64,000 bases of DNA from Gordonia sp. KTR9 (GTDB lineage: Bacteria > Actinomycetota > Actinomycetes > Mycobacteriales > Mycobacteriaceae): contig NC_018581.1 of assembly GCF_000143885.2 (NCBI RefSeq), positions 3,720,001 to 3,784,000 on the forward strand. Reading direction: 5' to 3'. A program made the position numbers and the translations under genes. Position 1 is the stretch's first letter, and every line of letters begins with the position of its first letter. The notes beneath the pieces were generated by a model, which saw only the letters and a program-made list of their open reading frames with translations, was not told where the DNA came from and ran no database searches. Of this stretch, positions 37,271 to 46,440 are shown piece after piece.

Positions 37271-39231
37271 TGCTCGTCCTTCTCGGTTGCGCGGTCGGCC
37301 GGTGCGTTCTCGACCGTCTGATGGCCGTCCATCGTCTGGTGGATCTCCACCGGACCCGACGCCGACTCCTCGTCGTCGAACAGCGGCCGGATGTTGCGTG
37401 CGGCCATGATCTCGTCGTTGCCGGTACCGGCGGCGACCATCGGCCAGACCTGGGCGTCCTTGCCGACGATGAAGTCGATGACCACCGGACGGTCGTTGAT
37501 CTCCCGGGCCTTCGCGATCACCTCGTCGACGTCTTCTTCCCGTTCGACGCGGAATGCCACGCAGCCCAGCGCCTCCGAGAGCTTGACGAAGTCCGGGATC
37601 ATCCGCGAGTGGGTCGACAGATCGGTGTTCGAGTACCGCTCCTCGTAGAAGAGCGTCTGCCACTGACGAACCATGCCCAGGTTGCCGTTGTTGATCAGCG
37701 CCACCTTGATCGGGATTCCCTCGATCGCGCAGGTCGCGAGTTCCTGATTGGTCATCTGGAAGCAGCCGTCACCGTCGATCGCCCACACCTCGGCGTCGGG
37801 GTCGGCGGCCTTGGCGCCCATGGCGGCGGGCACCGCGTAGCCCATCGTGCCCAGACCGCCGGAGTTGAGCCACGTGCGCGGCTTCTCGTAGGAGATGAAC
37901 TGCGCGGCCCACATCTGGTGCTGGCCGACGCCCGCGCAGTACACCGCGTCCGGTCCGGCGGCCTTGCCGAGGGCCTGGATGACGAACTCCGGCGACATCG
38001 AACCGTCGGTCTGACGGTCGTAGCTCAGCGGGTAGGTCCGTCGCAGGTTGTCGAGGTAGGACCACCACTGCGAGATGTCAGGAGTCGAGCCGCTGGTCGC
38101 CCGCTCGTCGCGCAGGGCCTCGGTGAGCTCCTCGATGACCGCCTTGCAGTCACCGACGATCGGCACGTCGACCGGCCGGTTCTTGCCGATCTCCGCAGGG
38201 TCGATGTCGGCGTGGATGACCTTCGCGTTCGGCGCGAACGACGACAGCTGGCCGGTGACCCGGTCGTCGAAGCGCGCTCCCAGGGTGATCAGCAGGTCGC
38301 TGCGCTGCAGACCCGCGACCGCCGCCACCGTGCCGTGCATGCCCGGCATGCCCAGGTGCTGCTGGTGACTGTCGGGGAACGCGCCGCGCGCCATCAGAGT
38401 CGTGACCACCGGGATACCGGTGAGCTCGGCCAGTTCGAGCAGTTCCGCCGACGCGTTCGCCTTGATGACACCGCCGCCGACGTAGAGCACCGGCGACGTC
38501 GCGGCGTTGATCAGGCGGGCCGCCTCGCGAACCTGCTTGCCGTGCGGCTTGGTGACCGGACGGTAGCCGGGCAGGTCGATCTGCGGCGGCCACGAGAACG
38601 TGGTCTGCGCCTGCAGGATGTCCTTGGGGATGTCGACCAGGACCGCGCCGGGACGACCGCTCTCGGCGATGTGGAACGCCTCCGCGATGGTCTTCGGGAT
38701 GTCGATCGCCCGACTGACCAGGAAGTTGTGCTTGGTGACCGGCATGGTGATACCGGAGATGTCGGCTTCCTGGAACGCGTCGGTGCCGATCAGCGCGCGT
38801 CCGACCTGGCCGGTGATCGCGACGACGGGCACCGAATCCATCTGGGCGTCGGCAAGCGGGGTCACCAGGTTGGTGGCACCGGGACCGGACGTGGCCATCA
38901 TGACGCCTGCGCGTCCGGCGACCTGGGCGTACCCGGTCGCGGCGTGGCCGGCGCCCTGCTCGTGACGGACGAGGACGTGCCGGACCTTCTGTGAGTCCAG
39001 GAGCGGGTCGTAGACCGGCAGGACCGCGCCACCCGGAATGCCGAAGACGACCTCGACACCGAGTTCCTCGAGGGAACGAACCACAGACTGGGCGCCGCTG
39101 ACGCGCTCGGGCGCAACGGTGTGCTGGTTTACCGCACGGAGGTTGCCCGCCGCCGGAGACTGCTGCCGCAGTCCTGCGTTACGCGACGGCTCGGTGCGGC
39201 CGGCGTCGGTGCGTGCTGTTGGTGCGCTCAC
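37267..39231 (-). CDS. ilvB: acetolactate synthase large subunit
   Basis: IlvB makes acetolactate or acetohydroxybutyrate from pyruvate with TPP, Mg and FAD. The 654-residue protein has the catalytic Glu in [41 protein letters not shown], and the TPP motif [12 protein letters not shown]...NNGNLG. The start is set at the GTG at 39231 ([11 protein letters not shown]); residues 1-45 are not conserved, so a later start cannot be excluded. A leader peptide, terminator and promoter are visible upstream, so the operon is probably controlled by attenuation. Confidence 0.97.
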   Translation of the reverse strand: MSAPTARTDAGRTEPSRNAGLRQQSPAAGNLRAVNQHTVAPERVSGAQSVVRSLEELGVEVVFGIPGGAVLPVYDPLLDSQKVRHVLVRHEQGAGHAATGYAQVAGRAGVMMATSGPGATNLVTPLADAQMDSVPVVAITGQVGRALIGTDAFQEADISGITMPVTKHNFLVSRAIDIPKTIAEAFHIAESGRPGAVLVDIPKDILQAQTTFSWPPQIDLPGYRPVTKPHGKQVREAARLINAATSPVLYVGGGVIKANASAELLELAELTGIPVVTTLMARGAFPDSHQQHLGMPGMHGTVAAVAGLQRSDLLITLGARFDDRVTGQLSSFAPNAKVIHADIDPAEIGKNRPVDVPIVGDCKAVIEELTEALRDERATSGSTPDISQWWSYLDNLRRTYPLSYDRQTDGSMSPEFVIQALGKAAGPDAVYCAGVGQHQMWAAQFISYEKPRTWLNSGGLGTMGYAVPAAMGAKAADPDAEVWAIDGDGCFQMTNQELATCAIEGIPIKVALINNGNLGMVRQWQTLFYEERYSNTDLSTHSRMIPDFVKLSEALGCVAFRVEREEDVDEVIAKAREINDRPVVIDFIVGKDAQVWPMVAAGTGNDEIMAARNIRPLFDDEESASGPVEIHQTMDGHQTVENAPADRATEKDEQ

Positions 39232-39289
39232 TGCACGATCCTCATCTTGGTTGTGGAATCCGATATCGGTGATGGAAGTACCTGGCATG

Positions 39290-39323
39290 AAAAAACCCCC
39301 GACAGCTTCCGCTGTTCGAGGGT
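39290..39323 (-). terminator. attenuator hairpin in the ilvB leader
   Basis: On the minus strand ACCCTCGAACAGC-GGAA-GCTGTCGGGGGT folds with two internal mismatches and is followed by six Ts (39290-39295). A second segment GACCCCCAACCGG (complement of 39336-39348) lies between the leader peptide and this hairpin; its ACCCCC could pair with GGGGGT of the terminator, forming the antiterminator. This is the standard layout of ribosome-mediated attenuation. Confidence 0.75.
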
Positions 39324-39362
39324 GGCGCGTCGATGCCGGTTGGGGGTCTGCGAGGTGACCGG

Positions 39363-39410
39363 TCAGGCGAAGACGCGCCAGCCGATTACTACGAGGATCC
39401 CGTTCTGCAT
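39363..39410 (-). CDS. ilvB operon leader peptide
   Basis: A 15-residue peptide [15 protein letters not shown] with seven or so branched-chain or hydrophobic residues, of which Ile-Leu-Val-Val-Ile are nearly consecutive. It lies between the operon promoter and the attenuator hairpin, as do the ilv leader peptides of Corynebacterium and Streptomyces. Stalling at these codons when charged Ile, Leu or Val tRNA is scarce would favour antitermination. The ATG is about 9 bases from the -10 box, with no ribosome binding site, so it may be leaderless. Confidence 0.78.
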   Translation of the reverse strand: MQNGILVVIGWRVFA

Positions 39411-39419
39411 CACGCGTTC

Positions 39420-39449
39420 ACGGTAGGACTGTGTTCGGTTCTGAGTCAA
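39420..39449 (-). promoter_or_regulatory. promoter of ilvBNC
   Basis: TTGACT (complement of 39444-39449) and TACCGT (complement of 39420-39425) separated by 18 bases. Transcription would start close to or at the leader peptide ATG at 39410. Confidence 0.6.
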
Positions 39450-39578
39450 ACTCCGGACCATGCCGTCCCACACTGTGGGAACGCACAGGTCGTGCCGGTC
39501 GCTTCCGCAGTGCCCATCGGGTCCGGCGCGACGAACCCGTCGACAGGGAGACTCCGACGAGGTTGGCACAATGGACGG

Positions 39579-40058
39579 GTGCCGACAGATTCCACCGACC
39601 CCGCAGACCCGAAGACCGCCACGACAGACCCGAAGACCAGCACGGCCCCGGCCGACGACGACGTCACGTTCGACTACCCGGTGACGTTCCGTATCAATCG
39701 GATCGCCTACTTCACGGTCCCGATGGTCGCCCTGGTGGTCGTGCTGCTGGTCGGCGCCTCTCCGTGGTTCACCTTCGCCCTGGTCGTGCCGGTGGTGCTG
39801 TGGCTGTGGATCCACCGGCTGCGGACCGTGGTCACCGAGGACGGCCTGCGCGCCGTCCGGATGTTCTCCACGACCGAGATCGCCTGGCCGGAGGTCGCGG
39901 GGCTGCAGTTCCCGAAATGGAGTTCGGTGCGGGCGGTGCTGACCGACGGCAGTCGAGTCCGTCTGCCCGCCATCGGTTTCCGTGATCTCCCGGCGTTGTC
40001 GATCGTCAGCGGCGGTCGAATCCCGGACCCCTTCGAGGCGGCCCGTTCCGCCGAATAG
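39579..40058 (+). CDS. PH-domain membrane protein (Cfp6-like)
   Basis: A 159-residue protein with an acidic N-terminus, two adjacent membrane segments (about 47-85, FTVPMVALVVVLLVGASPWFTFALVVPVVLWLW) and a C-terminal bacterial PH domain (LRTVVTEDGLRAVRMFSTTEIAWPEVAGLQFP, VRAVLTDGSRVRLPAIG). It corresponds to mycobacterial Rv3004 (Cfp6) next to ilvB. Function unknown, probably cell-envelope related. GTG start at 39579, divergent from ilvB. Confidence 0.86.
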   Translation: MPTDSTDPADPKTATTDPKTSTAPADDDVTFDYPVTFRINRIAYFTVPMVALVVVLLVGASPWFTFALVVPVVLWLWIHRLRTVVTEDGLRAVRMFSTTEIAWPEVAGLQFPKWSSVRAVLTDGSRVRLPAIGFRDLPALSIVSGGRIPDPFEAARSAE

Positions 40059-40155
40059 TCGTCGGCGGCACGCGCGATCGGAGAGCACCGCCGCGCCTTC
40101 TTCTGATCTCGTTCCCTCATCTCGTCGCCCGGCGTGGCGGCGATAGAGTGCGGCC

Positions 40156-41502
40156 GTGGAGCACGCCCGAACACTCGACGCCGGTGAACTCGACGAACTG
40201 ATCTCGGCAGGACGCCTCGCAGACGCCGGGACGATGCTGTCAACGCTGCCGGCGGGCGACATCGCCGCCCTGCTCGACCGGCTCCCCCACAAATCCCGCG
40301 GGGTCGCGTTCCGCCTGCTGGCCAAGGAACTCGCGGTCGAGGTGTCCGACGACCTGTCCGCCGGCTCGCAGCGCCGCCTCATCGACGATCTCGGAACCGC
40401 CGAGGTGGCCGCCGCCTTCGACCGTCTCGACCCCGACGACCGCGCCGAGTTGCTGGACGAGCTGCCCGCGGGAGTCGCCAAGTCGCTGATCCAGCAACTC
40501 TCCCCCGCCGAACGCGACATGACCGCCGTCGTCCTCGGCTATCCGAGAGGTTCGGTGGGGCGCCGGATGAGTCCCGAGTTCGTCCACGCGCGCGAGGACG
40601 AATCGGCCGGCGACGCCCTGGCTCGCGTGCGCGAACGCGGACACGCCGCGGAGACGATCTACACCGTCCCCGTCCTCGACGGTTCCCGTTCCCTGTGCGG
40701 TGTGGTCAGCCTGCGCGATCTCCTCCTGGCCGATCCCGCCGACTCCGTCCGCGACCTGATGAACAAACCGATGTTCGCGCATGCCGACGACGATGCCGAG
40801 GCCACCGCGCAGCGGTGCGTGGACCGCGGAATTCTCGCGATGCCGGTCGTCGACAACGACCGGCGCCTGGTCGGAGTCCTGACCATCGACGACGCCGTCG
40901 AAGTCGTCGAGCAGGCCCGCGACACCGACGAGGCTCGGGCCGGCGCGCGCGAACCGCTCCGCGATCCCTACCTGTTCGCCTCCATCCTGTCGATCACCCG
41001 AGCCCGGATCGTGTGGCTGTTCGTCCTCGCGGTGTCGGCCATCCTCACCGTCAACGTCCTGGAGATCTTCGAGGGCACCCTCGAACAGCGGGTCGCGCTG
41101 GCCCTGTTCATCCCCCTGCTCACCGGGATCGGCGGCAACACCGGTTCGCAGGCGGCGACGACCGTGACCCGCGCACTCGCCACCGAGGAGGTCGCCCCAC
41201 GCGACGTCGCCCGCGTCGCCGCCAAGGAGGTCCGCGTCGGACTGACCATGGGCGCACTGCTCGGACTGGCCGGCTTCACCGTCGCCGCACTCGTATACGG
41301 CCTCGACATCGGTGTGGTCATCGGTTTGACGATCCTGTCGGTGTGCGCGCTGGCCGCGACCGTGGGCGGCGTGATGCCGCTGGTCGCGAAGTCCATCCGC
41401 GTCGATCCCGCGGTCTTCTCCACCCCGTTCATCTCCACGTTCTGCGACGCCACCGGGCTCCTCGTCTACTTCTCGATCGCCAAAGCGGTGCTGGGGATCT
41501 GA
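40156..41502 (+). CDS. mgtE: MgtE-family magnesium transporter
   Basis: A 448-residue channel. The N domain (about 1-125) is built of MgtE superhelical repeats (DIAALLDRLPHKSRGVAFRLL, AAAFDRLDPDDRAELLDELP); two CBS domains follow (about 130-255; MNKPMFAHADDDAEAT and VVDNDRRLVGVLTIDDAVEVV) that sense cytoplasmic Mg; five membrane helices follow with the signature GIGGNTGSQAATTVTRALA. GTG start at 40156. The 97-bp leader shows no M-box-like fold that I can see. Confidence 0.94.
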   Translation: MEHARTLDAGELDELISAGRLADAGTMLSTLPAGDIAALLDRLPHKSRGVAFRLLAKELAVEVSDDLSAGSQRRLIDDLGTAEVAAAFDRLDPDDRAELLDELPAGVAKSLIQQLSPAERDMTAVVLGYPRGSVGRRMSPEFVHAREDESAGDALARVRERGHAAETIYTVPVLDGSRSLCGVVSLRDLLLADPADSVRDLMNKPMFAHADDDAEATAQRCVDRGILAMPVVDNDRRLVGVLTIDDAVEVVEQARDTDEARAGAREPLRDPYLFASILSITRARIVWLFVLAVSAILTVNVLEIFEGTLEQRVALALFIPLLTGIGGNTGSQAATTVTRALATEEVAPRDVARVAAKEVRVGLTMGALLGLAGFTVAALVYGLDIGVVIGLTILSVCALAATVGGVMPLVAKSIRVDPAVFSTPFISTFCDATGLLVYFSIAKAVLGI

Positions 41503-41554
41503 CACCGCCGCGACGCGGCGCCGGCGAGGTCGTGCCGGGCACGTCCGAATCGTT

Positions 41555-41584
41555 TTGTTCCCCCATGTCACGGCGGAGTAGCCT
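41555..41584 (+). promoter_or_regulatory. candidate promoter of ilvD
   Basis: TTGTTC (41555-41560) and TAGCCT (41579-41584), 18 bases apart, would give a leader of about 185 bases. Within that leader CAACACC/GGTGTTG (41669-41675 and 41685-41691) can form a small hairpin. No leader peptide rich in branched-chain codons is visible. Confidence 0.35.
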
Positions 41585-41775
41585 GACTTCTCGGCGCTCC
41601 CCCACGCCCACCCTCAGCGAGGCGGCGCCCGTCAACACAGCCTCGTCCCGGCCACAGCCCGTGGGAAACAACACCCGGGGTCGCGGTGTTGAGCCGAAGA
41701 GTCCGGCGCCGGTCCGTCATCGCACGTCCGATCGCGCCGGGCCCACCCGAGCCAGACGATCGATTCGAGGAAGCC

Positions 41776-43620
41776 ATGCCTGCCCTGAGGTCACGCACCA
41801 CCACCGTCGGCCGTGAAGCCGCCGGCGCCCGCTCCCTGTGGCGCGCCACCGGGATGACCGACGACGATTTCGGCAAGCCGATCGTGGCGATCGCCAACTC
41901 CTACACCCAGTTCGTGCCGGGGCACGTGCATCTGAAGGATGTCGGCGACATCGTGGCCGAGGCCGTGCGGGCTGCCGGTGGCGTGCCTCGCGAGTTCCAC
42001 ACCATCGCCGTCGACGACGGCATCGCGATGGGTCACGGCGGCATGCTCTACTCGCTGCCCAGTCGCGAGATCATCGCCGACTCTGTCGAATACATGGTCA
42101 ACGCCCACACCGCGGACGCGCTCGTGTGTATCTCGAACTGCGACAAGATCACCCCGGGCATGCTCAATGCCGCGATGCGCCTGAACATCCCGACCGTGTT
42201 CGTCTCGGGCGGACCGATGGAGGCCGGCAAGGCCGTCGTCGTCGGCGATGTCGCGCACCCGTCGTCGGATCTGATCACCACCATCTCCGCGTCGGCCAAC
42301 AGCGACGTCGACGATGCGGGCCTGAGCGAGGTCGAGGCGGCGGCATGCCCGACCTGCGGATCGTGTTCGGGCATGTTCACCGCCAACTCGATGAACTGCT
42401 TGACCGAGGCGCTCGGGCTCGCCCTGCCCGGCAACGGCTCGACCCTGGCCACGCACGAGGCACGTCGCGCCCTGTTCCGGCGCGCCGGCACCGTCGTCGT
42501 CGACGCCGCGACGCGCTGGTACCGCGACGACGACGCGTCGGTGCTCCCGAGGAACATCGCGACGCCGACCGCCTTCCGTAACGCCATGGCACTCGACGTC
42601 GCGATGGGCGGCTCGACCAACACCGTTCTGCACATCCTCGCCGCCGCGCAGGAGGGCGAGGTCGCCGACTTCGACCTCACGGTCATCGACGAGATCAGCC
42701 GGAACGTCCCGTGCCTCTCGAAGGTCTCGCCGAACTCCGACTACCACATGGAGGACGTCCACCGGGCAGGCGGAATCCCGGCCATCCTCGGCGAATTGCG
42801 GCGCGCGGGTCTGCTCGACGACACCGCCTCGACCGTCCACACCCCGACGATGGCCCAGGCGCTCGACGACTGGGACATCCGCGGCGGCAAGGCGATCGAC
42901 GAGGCCGTCGAACTCTTCCACGCAGCACCGGGCGGCGTCCGCACCACCACCCCGTTCTCGACGGCCAACCGGTGGAGTTCGCTCGACACCGACGCCGAGG
43001 GCGGATGCATCCGAGACCTCGAGCACGCCTACACCGTCGAGGGCGGGTTGTGCGTGCTCCGCGGCAACCTCGCGCCCGACGGGGCGGTCCTGAAGACCGC
43101 GGGCATCGACGAGGACCTCTGGCACTTCGAGGGCCCGGCCCGCGTCGTCGAGAGCCAGGAGGACGCCGTCCAGGTCATCCTGTCCAAGACCATCCAGGCC
43201 GGCGAGGTCCTCGTGGTGCGTTACGAGGGTCCCGCGGGCGGCCCCGGAATGCAGGAGATGCTCCACCCGACGGCCTTCATGAAGGGCACCGGGATGGGCA
43301 AGAAGTGCGCCCTCATCACCGACGGCCGGTTCTCCGGCGGATCGTCGGGTCTGTCGGTCGGCCACATGTCTCCCGAAGCCGCGTCGGGTGGTGCCATCGG
43401 GCTCGTCGAGGACGGCGACCGGATCCTCATCGATGTCAAGACCCGCCGTCTCGAGGTCCTCGTCGACGACGACGTGCTCGCCGAGCGCCGCGCCAAGATG
43501 GAGGCCTCCGAACGTCCGTGGCAGCCGAAGGACCGCCAGCGCACGGTCACCACCGCGCTGCGCGCCTATGCCAAGCTCGCGACGTCGGCCGACCGGGGCG
43601 CGGTGCGTCAGGTCGACTGA
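41776..43620 (+). CDS. ilvD: dihydroxy-acid dehydratase
   Basis: IlvD dehydrates dihydroxy acids to 2-keto acids, the step after IlvC. The 614-residue protein is of the IlvD/Edd family with the iron-sulfur cysteines in [11 protein letters not shown] and [29 protein letters not shown], and [20 protein letters not shown]. The ATG at 41776 is preceded by GAGG; the frame opens upstream at 41686 without conserved sequence. In M. tuberculosis ilvD is elsewhere, so its place beside ilvBNC here is a local difference. A strong terminator follows. Confidence 0.97.
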   Translation: MPALRSRTTTVGREAAGARSLWRATGMTDDDFGKPIVAIANSYTQFVPGHVHLKDVGDIVAEAVRAAGGVPREFHTIAVDDGIAMGHGGMLYSLPSREIIADSVEYMVNAHTADALVCISNCDKITPGMLNAAMRLNIPTVFVSGGPMEAGKAVVVGDVAHPSSDLITTISASANSDVDDAGLSEVEAAACPTCGSCSGMFTANSMNCLTEALGLALPGNGSTLATHEARRALFRRAGTVVVDAATRWYRDDDASVLPRNIATPTAFRNAMALDVAMGGSTNTVLHILAAAQEGEVADFDLTVIDEISRNVPCLSKVSPNSDYHMEDVHRAGGIPAILGELRRAGLLDDTASTVHTPTMAQALDDWDIRGGKAIDEAVELFHAAPGGVRTTTPFSTANRWSSLDTDAEGGCIRDLEHAYTVEGGLCVLRGNLAPDGAVLKTAGIDEDLWHFEGPARVVESQEDAVQVILSKTIQAGEVLVVRYEGPAGGPGMQEMLHPTAFMKGTGMGKKCALITDGRFSGGSSGLSVGHMSPEAASGGAIGLVEDGDRILIDVKTRRLEVLVDDDVLAERRAKMEASERPWQPKDRQRTVTTALRAYAKLATSADRGAVRQVD

Positions 43621-43632
43621 CCCCTCACCACA

Positions 43633-43675
43633 GAATGCGGGGTACGTGTCGGATTCCGACACGTACCCCGCATTC
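43633..43675. terminator. bidirectional terminator between ilvD and DoxX gene
   Basis: A perfect 20-bp stem (43633-43652 with 43656-43675; ends GAATGCGGGG) around a three-base ATT loop, between convergent genes and 12 bases after the ilvD stop. Confidence 0.88.
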
Positions 43676-43689
43676 GTTGTCCGCTCGGG

Positions 43690-44892
43690 TCACACCAGTG
43701 GATTGCTGCCGTTCGCGAGCACCCAGACCGCGACGGCCGCGGCCGCGCCGACGATGAGCCAGAGGAACGAGCCGACGAACGGCCGCCGCGCCCAGCCTCG
43801 GGGATAGTCGAGCGAGTACAGACCCGGTCCGGTCAGGATGACGACCGCCGCGGCCACCGCGAGGAAGAGCTCGAACTCGACTCCGCCGGCAGCGGCGAAG
43901 AACGAGAAGCCGTCCGCCATCGACATCTTGAAGGCCGCGGCGACGAGCATCGTGCCGAGGATCGCCGACGCCCCGATCGGCGTCAGGAGGCCGAGGATCA
44001 CCATGAGTCCGCCGATCGTCTCCGACAGGGCGCCGACGATCGCGAGGATCTGCGCATAGTCGGCGGTGAACCCGGCGTCGACGAGCATCGACTCGAATCC
44101 GCTGAGTCGCGGGCCGTTCCACAGTCCGAAGAGCTTCTGCAGCCCGTGGGCGCCGACCAGACCGCCGAGCGCGACGCGCAGTACCAGCAGACCCAGGTCG
44201 ATCGTGCCGCGCCGCGACTTCGCGAGGGCTTCCTCCAGGTCGTCGTCGGCCGCCGCGTCCGGCCGGACGTCGGTGTCGTCGTCGGTTCGGCGACGGCCGA
44301 ACCGACGTCGCGCGCGAGGCTCGTCGTCCACTACCTCGGTGGCCGCCGACTCGTCGCGGGCACGGGTGCGGGATGACGCATCGTCGTCGTCATCGAGGAA
44401 GTCGTAGCGCGCGGTGCCGGCCGGCGGGAGTGCGGGCTCAGGGGTGGTGACCGCGTCGTCCGCGGGCTGTACACGTGCGGGTCCGGGAGGCGTCGCGAAC
44501 TGGACGGTCTCGAAATCGTCGTCCGCCGGCGCTGCGGGGCCCGGGGCCGGTGCGGCGGAGCGTGGGGGCGTTGCGGCAGGCCTCGAGGTCGTCGGCGGCC
44601 CCGCGGCGGCGGGGCGGGTCTCCACGTCGCCGGGATCGAGGTCGTCGAGGTCGTCCACTCGCGAATAAGGTGCCGGCGACCGACGGGCGTGCCGGTTGTA
44701 GAAGTCGTCGCGGTCGGTCACCGCCGGTGGTGTCGGCGGACCGGCCTCGGGACGCGCGGCCCCCGGGCCGGTTCCCGCGCCGGGCACTCCACCCCCGGCA
44801 CCCGGGACCGGAATCTGTCCGGTCGGTTCGTCGTAGGGACTCGTCGCCGGTGTGTCGCGCCCGCTGGTGCCCGACGTGTCGCGTTCGCTCAC
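43690..44892 (-). CDS. DoxX-family membrane protein with long disordered N-terminus
   Basis: A 400-residue protein. Residues 1-245 are low-complexity, rich in Pro, Ala, Asp and Arg (for example GAGGGVPGAGTGPGAARP, FLDDDDDASSRTRARDE). Residues about 250-400 are a four-helix DoxX domain (LGLLVLRVALGGLVGAHGLQKLFG, ETIGGLMVILGLLTPIGA). Mycobacterial DoxX Rv3005c lies in the same place beside lppZ and forms a membrane oxidoreductase complex with SodA and SseA; partners are not seen here. I chose the GTG at 44892; it could start later within the disordered part. Confidence 0.86.
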   Translation of the reverse strand: MSERDTSGTSGRDTPATSPYDEPTGQIPVPGAGGGVPGAGTGPGAARPEAGPPTPPAVTDRDDFYNRHARRSPAPYSRVDDLDDLDPGDVETRPAAAGPPTTSRPAATPPRSAAPAPGPAAPADDDFETVQFATPPGPARVQPADDAVTTPEPALPPAGTARYDFLDDDDDASSRTRARDESAATEVVDDEPRARRRFGRRRTDDDTDVRPDAAADDDLEEALAKSRRGTIDLGLLVLRVALGGLVGAHGLQKLFGLWNGPRLSGFESMLVDAGFTADYAQILAIVGALSETIGGLMVILGLLTPIGASAILGTMLVAAAFKMSMADGFSFFAAAGGVEFELFLAVAAAVVILTGPGLYSLDYPRGWARRPFVGSFLWLIVGAAAAVAVWVLANGSNPLV

Positions 44893-44999
44893 ACGCCCGA
44901 CTCTAGAGGCTCGCGCACCGCGGCCCTCGCACCCCGGCGGGGTGAGTCGGGGCACCACGCTCGGGCACCACGAGCCGGGGCACCACTACTGTGGACGCC

Positions 45000-46196
45000 A
45001 TGTGGAAGGGGCGCCCGACGGGCACGCGCGGTCATGCCGGCCGGCCGAGTTCACCCGCCTCGGCGGATCGACGGGTACGGGTTCGCTGGCGCACCCTGCT
45101 GACGGTGCTGACCGCGGTGGTCGTCCTGGTCGGCGGCTGTGCGGATTTCACCGCGCAGGACAACCAGCGCGAGGCCGGCGCGTTCAGCCCCAACAACCGG
45201 CCGAGCGGCCAGCCCGAGCCGACTCCGCCCCCCGAGACCCCTCGGGAGACACAGCCGCCGCCGACCGGTCCGTGCGTCGACCCCGACCCCGCGGTCATCG
45301 CCACCTGCCTCGCGTCGACCGGCGGTGTGATGCCCGGCGACGAGCAGGGCGAGGTGACGGTCGTCGCCGAACGCACGACCGGAAAGATCCTCACCACCAA
45401 GCGCTACGGTCCTGCCCGGACCCTGGGCGAGGCGCCGGTCGACGCGTCCGGTGACGGCGGTCTGATCGATTTCGCCTTCTCCCCCACCTACTCCCAGGAC
45501 CGGTTGATCTACGCCTACATCACGACCCCGTCGGACAATCGGATCGTCCGCCTGGCGCCGGGTGACGTGCCCAAGCCGATCCTCACCGGCATCCCGAAGG
45601 GCGCCACCGGGAACATGGGCGCGATGTACTTCCGGTCGCCGACCGAACTCGTGGTCGCCACTGGCAATGCCGGGAATCCCGCGGCCGCCGACGATCCGTC
45701 TTCGCTTGCCGGCAAGGTGCTGCTGGTCACCTCGTTCACCTCGGGCGCGAGTCCCCGTCCGGCGATCCTCGCGTCCGGTTTCGGGTCCACGGTGTCGTTG
45801 TGCCCCAACGCTTCCACCGGGACCGTCTACGTCGCCGACCAGACGGCCACCGAGGATCGCGTGCAGGTGCTCGAAGAAGGTGGACCCAAGGTGCTGTGGA
45901 CCTGGCCCGACCGGCCACAGATCGCCGGGTGCGGTGTCGCCGCCGGCAGCATCTTCGTGTCGACGACGCGGACGCAGCGCATCGAGGCCATCAACGAGCC
46001 GACGCGTGAGGAGCCGACGATCACCGCACCGGCCGTCGTGCTCGAGCGCCGGTACGGCGCACTCGGCCGGATGGCCGCGCTGCCCAACGGGTTGCTGCAG
46101 GTGGCGACCGTCAACAAAGAAGTGGGGACACCGAAGCCCACCGACGACCGCGTGTTCCGCTTCCTGCCCGCCGGGGGCGGCAACGACCGGACGTGA
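45000..46196 (+). CDS. lppZ: lipoprotein LppZ, PQQ-dependent sugar dehydrogenase-like beta-propeller
   Basis: A 398-residue exported lipoprotein. The signal ends VVVLVGGCADF, a lipobox with Cys at about residue 44. The mature part is a beta-propeller of the soluble PQQ glucose/sorbosone dehydrogenase family (AFSPTYSQDRLIYAYITTPSDNRIVRL, MYFRSPTELVVATGNAGN, AALPNGLLQVATVNKEV). Activity is not established for LppZ proteins. ATG at 45000 preferred; GTG at 44991 is in frame. Matches Rv3006 next to Rv3005c. REP-like repeats begin just after its stop. Confidence 0.88.
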   Translation: MWKGRPTGTRGHAGRPSSPASADRRVRVRWRTLLTVLTAVVVLVGGCADFTAQDNQREAGAFSPNNRPSGQPEPTPPPETPRETQPPPTGPCVDPDPAVIATCLASTGGVMPGDEQGEVTVVAERTTGKILTTKRYGPARTLGEAPVDASGDGGLIDFAFSPTYSQDRLIYAYITTPSDNRIVRLAPGDVPKPILTGIPKGATGNMGAMYFRSPTELVVATGNAGNPAAADDPSSLAGKVLLVTSFTSGASPRPAILASGFGSTVSLCPNASTGTVYVADQTATEDRVQVLEEGGPKVLWTWPDRPQIAGCGVAAGSIFVSTTRTQRIEAINEPTREEPTITAPAVVLERRYGALGRMAALPNGLLQVATVNKEVGTPKPTDDRVFRFLPAGGGNDRT

Positions 46197-46236
46197 GCTC
46201 TGCTCTCAGTTACCGCGGACCCGCACACCCTCTGTC

Positions 46237-46430
46237 CCCGAGGTGCGAGGAGCTATAGCGGCCCCAACCGCTCCCTGAGGTGCGAGCGAAGCGCCCCATT
46301 GCTCCCTGAGGTGCGAGCGAAGCGGCCACCTTCTGCTCCCTGAGGTGCGAGCGAAGCGAGCCGCGAAGGGCTCCGAAACCTGCGTCACCAAGCCCTTCGT
46401 GGCTCGTCGCTATCGCTCCTCGCACCTCAT
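46237..46430 (+). repeat. REP-like repeat array at the right end of IS110 copy 2
   Basis: Three direct units GCTCCCTGAGGTGCGAGCG+AAGCG start at 46270, 46301 and 46335; a partial one (GAGGTGCGAGGAGCTATAGCG) lies near 46238. The last unit (46341-46372) and an inverted unit (46391-46429) can fold into a long imperfect hairpin. The inverted unit abuts the element: on the minus strand it reads ATGAGGTGCGAGGAGCGATAGCGACGAGCC, almost the same as the right flank of copy 1. Confidence 0.78.
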
Positions 46431-46440
46431 AGCTCCTATG

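Noticed and set aside
40059..40155. Mg-responsive riboswitch before mgtE
   Set aside because: The 97-bp leader shows no M-box-like arrangement and is too short for one.
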